In this document: positions 1 through 7,984 of the stretch, piece by piece
Numbering within the stretch: the first letter of the stretch is position 1
How the letters are laid out: each line of letters starts with the position of its first letter
Notes under the pieces: generated by a model
Told to the model about the DNA's origin: nothing
Databases searched by the model: none
Seen by the model: the letters and a program-made list of their open reading frames with translations, nothing else
Assembly (NCBI GenBank): GCA_015063725.1
Contig: SVTP01000017.1
Location: forward strand, 1-49,388
Source of the DNA: Oscillospiraceae bacterium
GTDB lineage: Bacteria; Bacillota; Clostridia; Oscillospirales; CAG-272
DNA: 49,388 nt
Reading direction: 5' to 3'
Made by a program: the position numbers and the translations under genes

Positions 1-19
1 CAGACTTAATGTTAGGCAT
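1..19 (-). CDS. rpsT: 30S ribosomal protein S20, first codons only
   Basis: A minus-strand ATG lies at 17-19 and reads M-P-N-I-K-S, the usual N-terminus of ribosomal protein S20, before the window ends. A strong GGGAGG ribosome binding site lies about 10 bases upstream and a good promoter lies further up (115-143). S20 is a primary 16S rRNA binding protein. With only six codons visible the identity rests on this short N-terminal signature; any protein starting MPNIKS would look the same. Confidence 0.6.
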
Positions 20-114
20 AGTTTTTTACCTCCCTATAGATTTGAAATTCGAATAACTGATATTTCAAAGCGGCACCTGAGAGGGTGTGCACTGCTTCAT
101 CCATATACTGCTAT

Positions 115-143
115 ATTGTATCACAAACTTTTGCAAATTGCAA
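115..143 (-). promoter_or_regulatory. Promoter for rpsT
   Basis: On the minus strand TTGCAA (138-143) and TACAAT (115-120) are separated by 17 bases. Transcription would run left into the S20 start codon after a leader of about 90 bases. Confidence 0.65.
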
Positions 144-174
144 TACCTTTTTGGAAAAAAGTTTGATTTTTTTT

Positions 175-223
175 GAAAAAAACGAAGAGAAACTGCCCGT
201 CCCCTTTTTGAAAACAGGCAGTT
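175..223 (-). terminator. Terminator after the small membrane protein
   Basis: AACTGCC (191-197) and GGCAGTT (217-223) pair. On the minus strand the stem is followed after a few bases by a long T-rich tract (175-185). It ends transcription of the gene at 247-489. Confidence 0.6.
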
Positions 224-246
224 CCCTATTTTGGAAGTAAGTAGGA

Positions 247-489
247 TTATTTAACGGTGCCCAGGAACTTCAAAACGCAGAGAATAGCACCAACAATGCT
301 GTAAATCTCTACCAAAGAACCGATGATAGCAAAAATGATACCAATGATCGGCAGCTTAGCAAGCACACCAATCAAAATGCCTACAATGAGGCAAGCGATC
401 AAAAATACGATCAGCACCTTAACCAAAGAGCCAACATCGCCGCTTTTTACTTTAAAGGGCATCGGCCAATACTTTCTTACAAAATCCAT
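247..489 (-). CDS. Small hydrophobic membrane protein, unknown function
   Basis: An 80-residue protein. The start at 489 is chosen because a GGAGG site lies 8 bases upstream; the longer reading frame from 513 has no such site. The first 22 residues are polar and basic (MDFVRKYWPMPFKVK), followed by two hydrophobic segments (about residues 23-45 and 50-75) rich in Ile, Val, Leu and Gly, and a short basic tail. It resembles small uncharacterised membrane proteins common in Clostridia, with no recognisable catalytic motif. It has its own promoter (539-567) and terminator, so it is probably monocistronic. I do not recognise the family. Confidence 0.7.
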   Translation of the reverse strand: MDFVRKYWPMPFKVKSGDVGSLVKVLIVFLIACLIVGILIGVLAKLPIIGIIFAIIGSLVEIYSIVGAILCVLKFLGTVK

Positions 490-538
490 TTGTAAAACCC
501 TCCAATAAGTCAAAATAACATCTTTTAGATGTAACTAT

Positions 539-567
539 ATTTTATCATATTCACATTCAATTGTCAA
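539..567 (-). promoter_or_regulatory. Promoter for the small membrane protein
   Basis: TTGACA (562-567, minus strand), 17-base spacer, TAAAAT (539-544). A short palindrome, ACATC-TTTTA-GATGT, lies just downstream near 518-532, around the expected transcription start. Confidence 0.65.
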
Positions 568-677
568 GTATTCTGAAAAAGGATTCAAAAGAAATTTAAA
601 AATTCAGCAACCCAAGCGACATATCATCATGCGCACAAATTCAACCCACAGGAGAAAAATTCTCTCCGAATAAGTTA

Positions 678-705
678 TTGCATTTCCCTACAAATGTGCT
701 ATAAT
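678..705 (+). promoter_or_regulatory. Promoter for the XRE regulator at 751
   Basis: TTGCAT (678-683), 16-base spacer, TATAAT (700-705). The position shows that an ATG at 694 lies inside the promoter and cannot be the start of the regulator. A small inverted repeat, GAGAA-AAA-TTCTC, just upstream could be an operator. Confidence 0.65.
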
Positions 706-750
706 GGTATCAGGATGAGCGCGCATTCAAAATGTTTTGGAGGAATTACA

Positions 751-1545
751 ATGATAAAACTTGGAGAAAAAATAAAATCCTTGAGAAAACAGAAAAACAT
801 CTCCCAAGAAGTTTTTGCTAACTATCTTGGAGTATCCTTTCAGGCGGTTTCGAAATGGGAAAACGGCAACACGATGCCCGACGTAACAATGATACCCGCC
901 ATTGCGTCCTTTTTTGGTGTTTCGACTGATGAATTGTTTGATTTCAATCTCTATGAGATGGAAAAACAGGTGGAAGCAATTTGTACGGAATCATGGAAAT
1001 ATCGCAACAATGATCCTGCAAAAGCAGAGCAAATTTTGCGCGAGGGTCTCAAGCGCTTCCCCGGCAACGAAATTATTTTGAACAACCTGCTCTACACGCT
1101 CGATTACAAAACGCGAGCCGATGAGGTGATTCCGCTTTGCAAATCTCTAATTGAATCAGCAAAGTATGATGATGTGAAATATGATGCCTGTCGCATTCTC
1201 GCCGAGTGCTATAAGGAAAACGGTCAAGATGATTTGATTGCCCCCACGCTTGAAATCATTCCGGAAATCTATTTTACAAAACTGGAATTGATGGCAACCC
1301 TTTTGAGTGGCGAAGAAAGCTATGAAGCCGCACACAAACACAAGAGTATATGCGTCTACGACTTGCTTGATATGCTCATCATCATTGCAAGGCACTTAAA
1401 AGAAAAAGGAGAAAAGGAGAACGCGGCTTCGCAACTCAAAATCGCGCAAAAAATTATAGATGCTTTCAAAGAAGATTATCCGGAGCGCAAATGGCCTGAA
1501 GCATCTACCTACGAAAAAGAAATTGAAGAGCTGTTAGCCGAATAA
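751..1545 (+). CDS. XRE-family regulator with C-terminal helical repeat region
   Basis: A 264-residue protein. An N-terminal helix-turn-helix of the Cro/C1 type spans about residues 5-60, with the characteristic motifs KQKNISQEVFANYLGVS and AVSKWENGNTMPD. The rest is helical and resembles tetratricopeptide-like repeats (PAKAEQILREGLKRFPG, DEVIPLCKSLIESA). The start at 751 is set by GGAGGAATTACA directly upstream and by the promoter at 678-705. It is monocistronic, ended by a GC-rich hairpin at 1552-1575. It has the same architecture as the regulator at 23310-24422, so the two are probably paralogues. The ligand and targets are unknown; such proteins often bind a peptide or protein partner through the C-terminal repeats (inference). 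Confidence 0.85.
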   Translation: MIKLGEKIKSLRKQKNISQEVFANYLGVSFQAVSKWENGNTMPDVTMIPAIASFFGVSTDELFDFNLYEMEKQVEAICTESWKYRNNDPAKAEQILREGLKRFPGNEIILNNLLYTLDYKTRADEVIPLCKSLIESAKYDDVKYDACRILAECYKENGQDDLIAPTLEIIPEIYFTKLELMATLLSGEESYEAAHKHKSICVYDLLDMLIIIARHLKEKGEKENAASQLKIAQKIIDAFKEDYPERKWPEASTYEKEIEELLAE

Positions 1546-1551
1546 CCAACT

Positions 1552-1575
1552 GCCCCACCTCGGTGGGGCTCTTAT
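1552..1575 (+). terminator. Terminator after XRE regulator
   Basis: GCCCCACC (1552-1559) and GGTGGGGC (1562-1569) form a tight hairpin followed by TCTTATCT. Confidence 0.6.
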
Positions 1576-1618
1576 CTATAAAATTGCAATAGTGGATAAA
1601 AATTCGTGGCGACATTTC

Positions 1619-1756
1619 AAAGGCTCCCTTGTGTAAAGGGAGCTGTCAAATGCCGTAAGCGCATTTGACTGAGGGATTGTCTTTACAGTTTCAACTATTA
1701 CAATCCCTCCGTCTCGCTACGCGAGCCACCTCCCTTTACACAAGGGAGGCTTTTTT
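1619..1756 (+). repeat. Palindromic MITE-like intergenic repeat
   Basis: A 138-base imperfect palindrome. The left end, AAAGGCTCCCTTGTGTAAAG, is matched in inverse by CTCCCTTTACACAAGGGAGG at the right end, and the inner parts (GAGGGATTGT and ACAATCCCTC) also pair. This layout is known from abundant non-autonomous repeats in gut Clostridia. It carries no gene; the open frame running through it is not coding. The right end plus its T-run can act as a terminator. It sits between the XRE regulator and gpmI. Confidence 0.75.
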
Positions 1757-1835
1757 AGTTTCAAGGCTTACCAATACTTTTCATTGTGTCTTTTTGAGTT
1801 TTTTTATTTTCAATAAAAAAGATGTGCAAAATCTA

Positions 1836-1863
1836 TTGCATTTTTTCAATTTTGCGGTATAAT
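1836..1863 (+). promoter_or_regulatory. Promoter for the gpmI operon
   Basis: TTGCAT (1836-1841), 16-base spacer, TATAAT (1858-1863), giving a leader of about 50 bases before gpmI. Confidence 0.65.
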
Positions 1864-1918
1864 ATATAATGTTGAATTATGGCTATTTTGAGCCGACAAA
1901 TAATCGGAGGATGAAAAA

Positions 1919-3580
1919 ATGACAAAAAAGCTTGAAAAATTGAAGAATTTTGACGGTGTGCAAGGTCCCGTACTCACCATCGTTATGGATGGCGTCGGCC
2001 TTGCTCCCGATACCGTTTCTAACGCCGTTGCAGGCGCATACACCCCCAATCTTGACGCCCTGATGAAGAACTACCCCATGGTCACTCTCAAGGCTCACGG
2101 CACCGCTGTTGGCCTCCCCTCTGACGATGATATGGGTAACAGTGAGGTTGGCCACAATGCTCTCGGTGCAGGACAAGTTTTTGCACAGGGCGCAAAACTG
2201 GTTTCCAACTCCATCGAGTCGGGCAAGATGTTTGCATCCGCTACCTGGCAGGAGCTGATTGCCAACGTTAAGGCAAACAACTCTACCCTGCACTTCCTCG
2301 GTTTGTTCTCCGACGGTAACGTGCACTCTCACATCGACCACCTCAAGGCAATGCTCAAGCAAGCAAAGGCCGAGGGCGTTGCTACTGTTCGCGTACACAT
2401 TCTGCTTGACGGTCGTGACGTTGGCGAGACCTCTGCTCTGGATTATATCCTTCCCTTTGAGGATTTCCTTGCAGGTCTGAACGGTGACGGATTTAACGCT
2501 CGCATTGCATCGGGCGGCGGACGTATGCAAATTACCATGGACCGCTACGAGGCAAACTGGAAGATGGTTGAGGACGGCTGGAAAACGCATGTTCTCGGTC
2601 TTGGCCGTCAGTTCTGCTGCGCTGCAAAAGCGGTACAGACTTACCGCGACGAGCTCAAGGTCATCGACCAGGATCTCCCCGCTTTCGTTATTGCCGAGGA
2701 TGGCAAGCCCGTTGGCACCGTTGAGGATGGCGACAGCGTGATCTTCTACAACTTCCGCGGTGACCGCTCCATTGAGATCTCCCGCGCATTCGATGCACCC
2801 GCAGGCGAGTTTGATAAGTTCGACCGCGTTCGCGTACCCGCAGTTGTTTATGCAGGTATGCTGGAGTATGACGGCGACCTCCACATCCCCAACAAGTACC
2901 TCGTATCTCCCCCCGAGATCACCAACACTATGGGCGAATATCTTGCCGCTATGGGTGTTCCCGTTCTCGCAATTTCCGAAACGCAAAAGTACGGTCACGT
3001 AACCTACTTCTGGAACGGCAATAAGTCCGGCAAGTTTGACGAAGAACTCGAAGACTATATTGAAATCCCCTCTGATGTTGTTCCCTTTGAGCAACGCCCC
3101 TGGATGAAGTGCGCAGAGATCACCGACAAGCTCATTGAGTGCCTCAAGAGCGGCAAGTACAAGTATCTGCGTGTAAACTTCCCCAACGGCGATATGGTCG
3201 GTCATACGGGCTCTTTGGCGGCAACCCGCTGCTCGATGGAAGCGCTTGACCTTCAGCTCGGCAGAATTCTGCCCGTTCTCGATACCCTCGGTGGCGTAGC
3301 CCTCATCACTGCTGACCACGGCAACGCTGACGAAATGTATGAGATGGACAAGAAGTCCGGTCTTCCCAAGGCAGATAAGAACGGCAACTACAAGGCAAAG
3401 ACAAGCCACACCCTCAATCCCGTTCCCTGCATCGTTTACGATAACACAAGCGCAAAAGAACACTACACCGTAAAGCTTGACGGCAAGTTTGGCCTTTCCA
3501 ACGTAGCCGCTACCACTGTCAACCTGCTCGGCTACAAAGCCCCCGAAATGTGGGATAACTCCATAATTGAGGTAAAATAA
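1919..3580 (+). CDS. gpmI: 2,3-bisphosphoglycerate-independent phosphoglycerate mutase
   Basis: A 553-residue enzyme interconverting 3- and 2-phosphoglycerate in glycolysis, with two metal ions in an alkaline-phosphatase-like fold. The metal ligand D24 lies in VMDGVG and the phosphorylated serine S75 in MGNSEVGHNALGAG. Further family motifs are LLDGRDV, GGGRMQITMDRYEANW, FRGDRSIEI, the metal-binding FPNGDMVGHTG, and ADHGNADEM near the C-terminus. It is about 40 residues longer than typical bacterial enzymes (about 510). The start follows CGGAGG by 8 bases. It is the first gene of an operon: its stop codon overlaps the ATG of the PHP gene by one base. Confidence 0.96.
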   Translation: MTKKLEKLKNFDGVQGPVLTIVMDGVGLAPDTVSNAVAGAYTPNLDALMKNYPMVTLKAHGTAVGLPSDDDMGNSEVGHNALGAGQVFAQGAKLVSNSIESGKMFASATWQELIANVKANNSTLHFLGLFSDGNVHSHIDHLKAMLKQAKAEGVATVRVHILLDGRDVGETSALDYILPFEDFLAGLNGDGFNARIASGGGRMQITMDRYEANWKMVEDGWKTHVLGLGRQFCCAAKAVQTYRDELKVIDQDLPAFVIAEDGKPVGTVEDGDSVIFYNFRGDRSIEISRAFDAPAGEFDKFDRVRVPAVVYAGMLEYDGDLHIPNKYLVSPPEITNTMGEYLAAMGVPVLAISETQKYGHVTYFWNGNKSGKFDEELEDYIEIPSDVVPFEQRPWMKCAEITDKLIECLKSGKYKYLRVNFPNGDMVGHTGSLAATRCSMEALDLQLGRILPVLDTLGGVALITADHGNADEMYEMDKKSGLPKADKNGNYKAKTSHTLNPVPCIVYDNTSAKEHYTVKLDGKFGLSNVAATTVNLLGYKAPEMWDNSIIEVK

Positions 3581-4290
3581 TGCAATTCAAAACCGAACTC
3601 CACGCGCACACAAGCGAGGTAAGCCCCTGCGGACACGTCACCGCCCCCGAGGTGGCAGACCGTTTCATCGCCGAGGGCTACTCCTCGTTGGTGATCACCA
3701 ATCACTACTCCCGTTATATCATTGATAACCTTAACGGCACCTGGCGCGAAAAAATGGATTACTACATGTACCCCTACTACCTGATGCGCGAGCACGCGGG
3801 CGACCGTTTGCACGTCATTCTCGGGTGTGAATTGCGCTTTGAGGGCAACATCAACGATTATCTCATCTACGGAATTACCGAGGAATTTTTGCGTGAAAAT
3901 CCCGACTTGCACAAAATGAGCTTGCGCTCCTTTGCCTCTCTGGCACGCGAGAACGGCTTTTTGGTGGTGCAGGCGCATCCCTTCCGCAATGGCATTGAGA
4001 TCGTTCCCCCCGAGCTTCTGGACGGTATGGAGACCTTTAACGGCACGCCCAGCTATGACGGTCGCAATGCGATTGCCGATGCCTGGGCAAAGCGTTACGG
4101 CCTCATTCGCACCTCGGGAAGCGATTTTCACAACCCCGACCAATACGGCACGGGCGGTATTCTGACCAGCGCCGCCATCCGCACGGGCGAGGAGCTTGTC
4201 GCCGTCCTCAAGAGCGGCGACTACACCCTGCACTGCACAGGTCCTGCCGCCGAGCGAGAAGGCATTGTAGATTACCCCGCAAAATATTGA
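3580..4290 (+). CDS. PHP-domain phosphoesterase
   Basis: A 236-residue protein of the polymerase-and-histidinol-phosphatase superfamily. Metal-binding motifs are visible in order: H8-A-H10 near the N-terminus, CELRFEG in the middle, QAHPFRNG, and GSDFHNP near the C-terminus. Such stand-alone PHP proteins hydrolyse small phosphoesters or nucleotides; the substrate cannot be read here. ATG overlaps the gpmI stop (TAATG), implying translational coupling. A histidinol-phosphatase role is possible, but no histidine biosynthesis gene is nearby and the protein is short for that enzyme. Confidence 0.85.
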   Translation: MQFKTELHAHTSEVSPCGHVTAPEVADRFIAEGYSSLVITNHYSRYIIDNLNGTWREKMDYYMYPYYLMREHAGDRLHVILGCELRFEGNINDYLIYGITEEFLRENPDLHKMSLRSFASLARENGFLVVQAHPFRNGIEIVPPELLDGMETFNGTPSYDGRNAIADAWAKRYGLIRTSGSDFHNPDQYGTGGILTSAAIRTGEELVAVLKSGDYTLHCTGPAAEREGIVDYPAKY

Positions 4291-4307
4291 TTTTTATGGA
4301 GGTTTTT

Positions 4308-4883
4308 ATGGAACCCTGTAAATATGCAAATTTAGAAGAACTCCACGCCGCTTGTGCTGACTGTCAGCGCTGTGCGCTTGGCGAGACACGCACAAAACTG
4401 GTGTTTGGCGTGGGCAACCCCATTGCCGACCTGATGTTTGTGGGAGAAGCCCCCGGCGAGCAGGAGGACCTGACAGGTACTCCCTTTGTGGGCAGAGCCG
4501 GTCAGCTGCTTGACAAATATCTTTACGCCGTTGATATCGAGCGTAAGGACGTTTACATCGCAAACATTCTCAAATGCCGCCCGCCCAAAAACCGCGATCC
4601 CCTGCCTGCTGAAGAGGACGCTTGCATTGACTATCTGCGCGAGCAGGTGCGCATCATTCGTCCTAAGGTCATCGTTTGTCTTGGTCGAATTGCCGCTATG
4701 CGCCTCATCAAGCCCGATTTTAAGATCTCGGTTGAGCACGGCACGTGGTTTGAGAGGGGTGACTACCTCATGACCGCTGTTTACCACCCTGCGGCACTAC
4801 TCCGCGATCCGCGCCGCCGCGAGGATATGCTGCGCGATATGCAAGCGATCAAGGCAAAGCTTGACGAGCTTGGAGGAAATTGA
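4308..4883 (+). CDS. Uracil-DNA glycosylase, family 4 (Fe-S type)
   Basis: A 191-residue DNA repair enzyme removing uracil from DNA. The start at 4308 follows GGAGG by 5 bases; an upstream in-frame ATG has no site. Family 4 hallmarks are the N-terminal cysteines C16, C19 and C22 (CADCQRC) for the iron-sulfur cluster, the catalytic motif GEAPGEQED (about 47-55), [25 protein letters not shown] with a further cluster cysteine, and the C-terminal HPAALLRDP motif. It lies 17 bases after the PHP gene and 4 bases before the AEC permease, so it belongs to the gpmI operon. Confidence 0.94.
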   Translation: MEPCKYANLEELHAACADCQRCALGETRTKLVFGVGNPIADLMFVGEAPGEQEDLTGTPFVGRAGQLLDKYLYAVDIERKDVYIANILKCRPPKNRDPLPAEEDACIDYLREQVRIIRPKVIVCLGRIAAMRLIKPDFKISVEHGTWFERGDYLMTAVYHPAALLRDPRRREDMLRDMQAIKAKLDELGGN

Positions 4884-4887
4884 CACG

Positions 4888-5874
4888 ATGTTAGACTTCT
4901 TCCCTCGCCTGCTCACCATCATTCTCACGCTCTTCTTCCTCATGATCTGCGGTTATATTTGCCGCAAGACAAAAATCATTGATGACAAGGCATCTAAGGC
5001 GCTCTCGCGTCTGATCGTGTCCATCGGGCAACCGATGATGATTATTGGCGCGCTCAACAACGTCAAATTCTCGCAAGAAAATTTAACAACCGCATGGCAG
5101 GTGCTGCTGATCAGCCTTGTGATGCACGCCCTGATGGCGGCAATGGCATTCCTCATTTGCCGACCGATGAAAAAGGGCAACTTTGACCGCGCAAAGGTGT
5201 TTGAGTTCTCCTTGGTGTTTGCCAATGCGGGCTTTATCGGCTTCCCCATTCTCGATTCCATCTTCGGGGGCGGCATTGGCAGCTTTATGGGCGCGTTTTA
5301 CGTTGTCATCTTCAATCTCTTTCTTTGGACCTGGGGCATTCTCATTCTTGCCCGCGAGCGCGAGGACATCAAACTCACACCAAAGAAGATCTTTATCAAC
5401 TACGGCACAGTTCCCTGTGCAATCGGTATTCTTTTATTCCTTTTGCAACCCTATATCGTTCCCGCAGAGGGCTCGTTCCTCGCTCCCGCATACGATGCAC
5501 TCTCGCAGTTTTTCAACTATCTCGGCTCGCTCTGCACGCCCATCTCGGTGCTTGTAACGGGCGCGCTCTTGGCAACCATGCCACTCTTGGATATGTTCAA
5601 AAACGTGCGCTTGTATGTTCATTCGGGCATTAAGCTGATCGTCTTCCCCATCATTCTCTGCCTGTTGGCAAAGGTTGTGGGACTGAATGACACCTACGTT
5701 TTGCTCGTTACAGCGATGGCAGGTGTACCGAGCGCCGCAATGGTCACGATGCTGGCAGAGCTGCACGACATCGAACCCGGCTACGCCTCGCAAACGGTGG
5801 GAATGACCTCTATCCTCTCCACCGCAACCCTCCCCCTTGTGATGCTGTTTGCGCAGTGGGTGGTTACGTGGTAA
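4888..5874 (+). CDS. AEC (auxin efflux carrier) family permease
   Basis: A 328-residue membrane protein with about ten hydrophobic segments in the two-times-five arrangement of the auxin efflux carrier / bile-acid superfamily. Typical motifs are the N-terminal IDDKASKALSRLIVSIGQP and the mid-protein FANAGFIGFPILDSIFG. Family members in Firmicutes export or import organic acids such as malate; the substrate here is not determinable. The ATG at 4888 follows a GGAGG located inside the end of the glycosylase gene (spacing 11). It is the last gene of the gpmI operon and is closed by a strong hairpin. Confidence 0.88.
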   Translation: MLDFFPRLLTIILTLFFLMICGYICRKTKIIDDKASKALSRLIVSIGQPMMIIGALNNVKFSQENLTTAWQVLLISLVMHALMAAMAFLICRPMKKGNFDRAKVFEFSLVFANAGFIGFPILDSIFGGGIGSFMGAFYVVIFNLFLWTWGILILAREREDIKLTPKKIFINYGTVPCAIGILLFLLQPYIVPAEGSFLAPAYDALSQFFNYLGSLCTPISVLVTGALLATMPLLDMFKNVRLYVHSGIKLIVFPIILCLLAKVVGLNDTYVLLVTAMAGVPSAAMVTMLAELHDIEPGYASQTVGMTSILSTATLPLVMLFAQWVVTW

Positions 5875-5876
5875 TA

Positions 5877-5911
5877 TAAAAAAGACGCTGTTTTACACAG
5901 CGTCTTTTTTG
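5877..5911 (+). terminator. Bidirectional terminator between AEC and CDF genes
   Basis: AAAGACGCTG (5881-5890) and CAGCGTCTTT (5898-5907) flank TTTTACA, with T-runs on both sides. It serves the AEC gene on the plus strand and the CDF gene on the minus strand. Confidence 0.85.
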
Positions 5912-5912
5912 T

Positions 5913-6824
5913 TTAATGATGGTGATGATGCCCGTGATGGTGATGATGATGCCCGTGTCCGCCCTCGTGGATTTGAGGGTTACAGGTCTCTTCGTGGCAG
6001 TGCTCGCCGGGGGCTTCAAGCTCAAGAGTTGCATGGGTGATGCCGTGTTCGGCGAGCTCCTCGCGCACGGCTTCTTTGATGTGATGCGCGTCTCCATCAG
6101 CGACCACGTGGAGCGTTGCATAGTTATTGTGTCCGTCCATGCTCCAAACGTGGATATGGTGCACGTCCTGTACGCCCTCGATGTGCGTAAGATGCTCGCA
6201 TAGCTCGGCGATCTCAATGCCGTGGGGCGTCTTTTCGAGGAAAAGATCAATCGCTTCCTTGAGGTTGCGAATGGCGTTGATGAAAATAAATACCGCCACG
6301 CCAATGGACATTAAGGGATCGATGATGGAAATATCGGTAAAGCGCATGACAATCGCGCCAACGAGGACCACGATCCAGCCGAGGACGTCCTCGAGCATGT
6401 GCAGGTTGACCGCCTTTTGGTTGAGCGAGTCCCCTTCCCTGGTAAAGAACGCCGCAAGGAAGTTGACAAGCGCGCCGATGATGGCGAACAAAATCATTCC
6501 GTCGTAGTTGATGGGTGTGGGATTGATGATGCGCATAATGGCGTTATAAATGACGAGAACCGAGCCCACCAAGAGGATGAGCGTGGTCAGAACACTGCCA
6601 ATGACCGAGTAGCGCGCGTAGCCGTAGGTGTAGTGCTCGTCGGGCTTTTGACGGCTTTTCTTTTCAAGGAAATACGAGGCGCCGATGCTTGCGGCATCTC
6701 CAATATCGTGAACGGCATCTGAAACAATGGCAACGCTGCCGGTAAAAAAGCCGCCGACAAATTCAAAAAGCGAAAAAGCGAGATTCAGGATGAATGCAAT
6801 CAGGATGTTTCTTTCGGTTTTCAT
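5913..6824 (-). CDS. Cation diffusion facilitator metal exporter
   Basis: A 303-residue secondary transporter expelling divalent metal (most likely zinc) in exchange for protons. Six membrane segments occupy about residues 8-200. Metal-site residues H39, D40 and D43 are visible in SDAVHDIGD on the second segment, and a matching HMLEDVLGW motif lies on the fifth. A cytoplasmic C-terminal domain follows (VQDVHHIHVWSMDGHN). The last residues are a histidine-rich tail (HGHHHHHHG and HHHHH), an extra metal-binding extension. It has its own promoter (6852-6880) and lies downstream of a TetR regulator on the same strand, separated by a terminator, so co-transcription is unlikely. Confidence 0.93.
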   Translation of the reverse strand: MKTERNILIAFILNLAFSLFEFVGGFFTGSVAIVSDAVHDIGDAASIGASYFLEKKSRQKPDEHYTYGYARYSVIGSVLTTLILLVGSVLVIYNAIMRIINPTPINYDGMILFAIIGALVNFLAAFFTREGDSLNQKAVNLHMLEDVLGWIVVLVGAIVMRFTDISIIDPLMSIGVAVFIFINAIRNLKEAIDLFLEKTPHGIEIAELCEHLTHIEGVQDVHHIHVWSMDGHNNYATLHVVADGDAHHIKEAVREELAEHGITHATLELEAPGEHCHEETCNPQIHEGGHGHHHHHHGHHHHH

Positions 6825-6851
6825 GGTTTTCTCCCTTGGTTTGATGGCACT

Positions 6852-6880
6852 ATTATATCATATTCGGCGGCGGATTGCAA
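6852..6880 (-). promoter_or_regulatory. Promoter for the CDF exporter
   Basis: Minus strand: TTGCAA (6875-6880), 17-base spacer, TATAAT (6852-6857). The leader before the ATG at 6824 is only about 20 bases. Confidence 0.7.
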
Positions 6881-6910
6881 TAGATTTTCTCAAATTTCTT
6901 TGCAAAATGA

Positions 6911-6933
6911 GAAAAGCCCCCGTCTTGGGGGCT
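6911..6933 (-). terminator. Terminator after the TetR gene
   Basis: AGCCCCC and GGGGGCT (6915-6921, 6927-6933) around a 5-base loop, followed on the minus strand by TTTTC. It separates TetR transcription from the CDF gene. Confidence 0.7.
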
Positions 6934-6944
6934 GTGGGGATTGG

Positions 6945-7658
6945 TTAGTCTTTTTTGATGTGATAGGTCTGCAAAAGATCCTCAATTGCTTTTTCGTTGG
7001 CATCGCTGACGTATTTTTTAAAGTCGATAAAGACACGTTTTGCGATGGCGCGGTAGTCGGTTGCGAGAACCTTTTGGATCTTGATCTTGCGGAGCTCCTC
7101 AGGCACGCCAAAGAGCAGCATAATGGCGTTGAGGGCGCCCTCGATGCGTACGGGGAGCGGCGCGGAGTGCTTGGTGGTCATCATGGTGGCGTACTCGATG
7201 CCCGAAACAATGGCTTCAGCCTCAACAAACTGCTCCTCTGTCCAGTCGGGGCAAAAAGAGCCGAATACCTGTTGCATTTTTTCAACGTCGTTGGCGCGAA
7301 TGTTCTCAAGAGTCATGGGGTGGGAGTAGGCGGAGACGTAAAAATCGTGCATTTGGGGGATCTCCTCGCTGATGGCAGCCATGGTTGCGAGCTCGAGGCA
7401 GTAGGAGAGCAGCGAGCTTTTGCCCTCGTCGGTGTATGCCTCAATCATTTTCCATTGGTGGTTGCACATCATGGTGACGAGGACGTCGAGGATGTGCTCT
7501 TTTGTGGGGAAATAAAAGGTCAGATTGCCTGTGCCGATGCCAGCCTTGCGGCAGACGATTGCGGCGGTGGTGTTGGAGAAACCTTTTTCAAAAAACAGGT
7601 CGATTGCCACCTGGATGATTGCTAAACGAGTGGGGCTTTCTTTTTTCACTCTCGCCAT
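6945..7658 (-). CDS. TetR-family transcriptional regulator
   Basis: A 237-residue regulator. The start at 7658 follows AAGGAGGTT by 5 bases. The N-terminal DNA-binding domain (about residues 8-55) carries the TetR signature AIDLFFEKGFSNTTAAIV followed by GIGTGNLTFYFPTKEHIL. The C-terminal ligand domain is not assignable. A perfect 8-4-8 inverted repeat overlaps its own -10 box (7702-7721), which suggests autorepression. The next gene on the same strand is the CDF exporter, but nothing resembling the same palindrome was seen at its promoter, so metal control is not supported. Confidence 0.9.
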   Translation of the reverse strand: MARVKKESPTRLAIIQVAIDLFFEKGFSNTTAAIVCRKAGIGTGNLTFYFPTKEHILDVLVTMMCNHQWKMIEAYTDEGKSSLLSYCLELATMAAISEEIPQMHDFYVSAYSHPMTLENIRANDVEKMQQVFGSFCPDWTEEQFVEAEAIVSGIEYATMMTTKHSAPLPVRIEGALNAIMLLFGVPEELRKIKIQKVLATDYRAIAKRVFIDFKKYVSDANEKAIEDLLQTYHIKKD

Positions 7659-7701
7659 TTTGAACCTCCTTGGGGGGATGTGAAAGTTTGATGCATCCCG
7701 A

Positions 7702-7721
7702 AATTTGGAACTATCCAAATT
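7702..7721. promoter_or_regulatory. Candidate TetR operator
   Basis: AATTTGGA, four bases ACTA, TCCAAATT: a perfect inverted repeat with 8-base arms. It overlaps the -10 box at 7719-7724 and the likely transcription start of the TetR gene. Confidence 0.6.
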
Positions 7722-7747
7722 ATATCATACTTCCAAGGAAAATGCAA
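7719..7747 (-). promoter_or_regulatory. Promoter for the TetR gene
   Basis: Minus strand: TTGCAT (7742-7747), 17-base spacer containing TTCCTTGGAA, TATAAT (7719-7724). Confidence 0.7.
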
Positions 7748-7788
7748 GAGGTTTGGGAGAAAAAAATAAAAAATGTTTGAAAAAAGAC

Positions 7789-7817
7789 TTGACAAACGGA
7801 ATGGATTGTGCTATAAT
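7789..7817 (+). promoter_or_regulatory. Promoter for tRNA-Ser
   Basis: A consensus-like promoter: TTGACA (7789-7794), 17-base spacer, TATAAT (7812-7817), 14 bases before the mature tRNA. Confidence 0.85.
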
Positions 7818-7831
7818 ATTCAAGTCGGCAC

Positions 7832-7923
7832 GGAGAGATGGCTGAGCTGGTCTAAGGCGCACGACTGGAAATCGTGTTTAGGCTAATACCCTAACGAGGG
7901 TTCGAATCCCTCTCTCTCCGCCA
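7832..7923 (+). tRNA. tRNA-Ser (anticodon GGA), CCA encoded
   Basis: The acceptor strand GGAGAGA (7832-7838) pairs with TCTCTCC (7913-7919), followed by discriminator G and encoded CCA. The anticodon arm is CACGA-CTGGAAA-TCGTG, giving GGA, which reads UCC and UCU. A long variable arm (ACCCTAACGAGGGT region) and the T-arm GGGTTCGAATCCC are as expected for class II tRNA-Ser. It has its own promoter and terminator. Confidence 0.95.
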
Positions 7924-7924
7924 A

Positions 7925-7968
7925 ACAAAACCGCAGGGCGCACATTGCGCGCCCTGCGGTTTTGTTTT
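7925..7968 (+). terminator. Terminator after tRNA-Ser
   Basis: AAAACCGCAGGGCGC pairs with GCGCCCTGCGGTTTT, followed by GTTTTG. A very strong hairpin. Confidence 0.85.
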
Positions 7969-7984
7969 GTGTAGCGATACGGTA

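Noticed and set aside
1665-1862. Small open frame over the MITE-like palindrome
   Set aside because: It runs through repeat arms and a promoter; no coding signal.
1883-3463. 526-codon minus-strand open frame opposite gpmI
   Set aside because: It lies wholly antisense to a clear enzyme gene, has no family-like sequence and no ribosome binding site; it is a by-product of codon bias.
5913-7658. TetR-CDF as one metal-responsive operon
   Set aside because: A GC-rich terminator and a separate promoter lie between the genes, and the TetR palindrome is not repeated at the CDF promoter.
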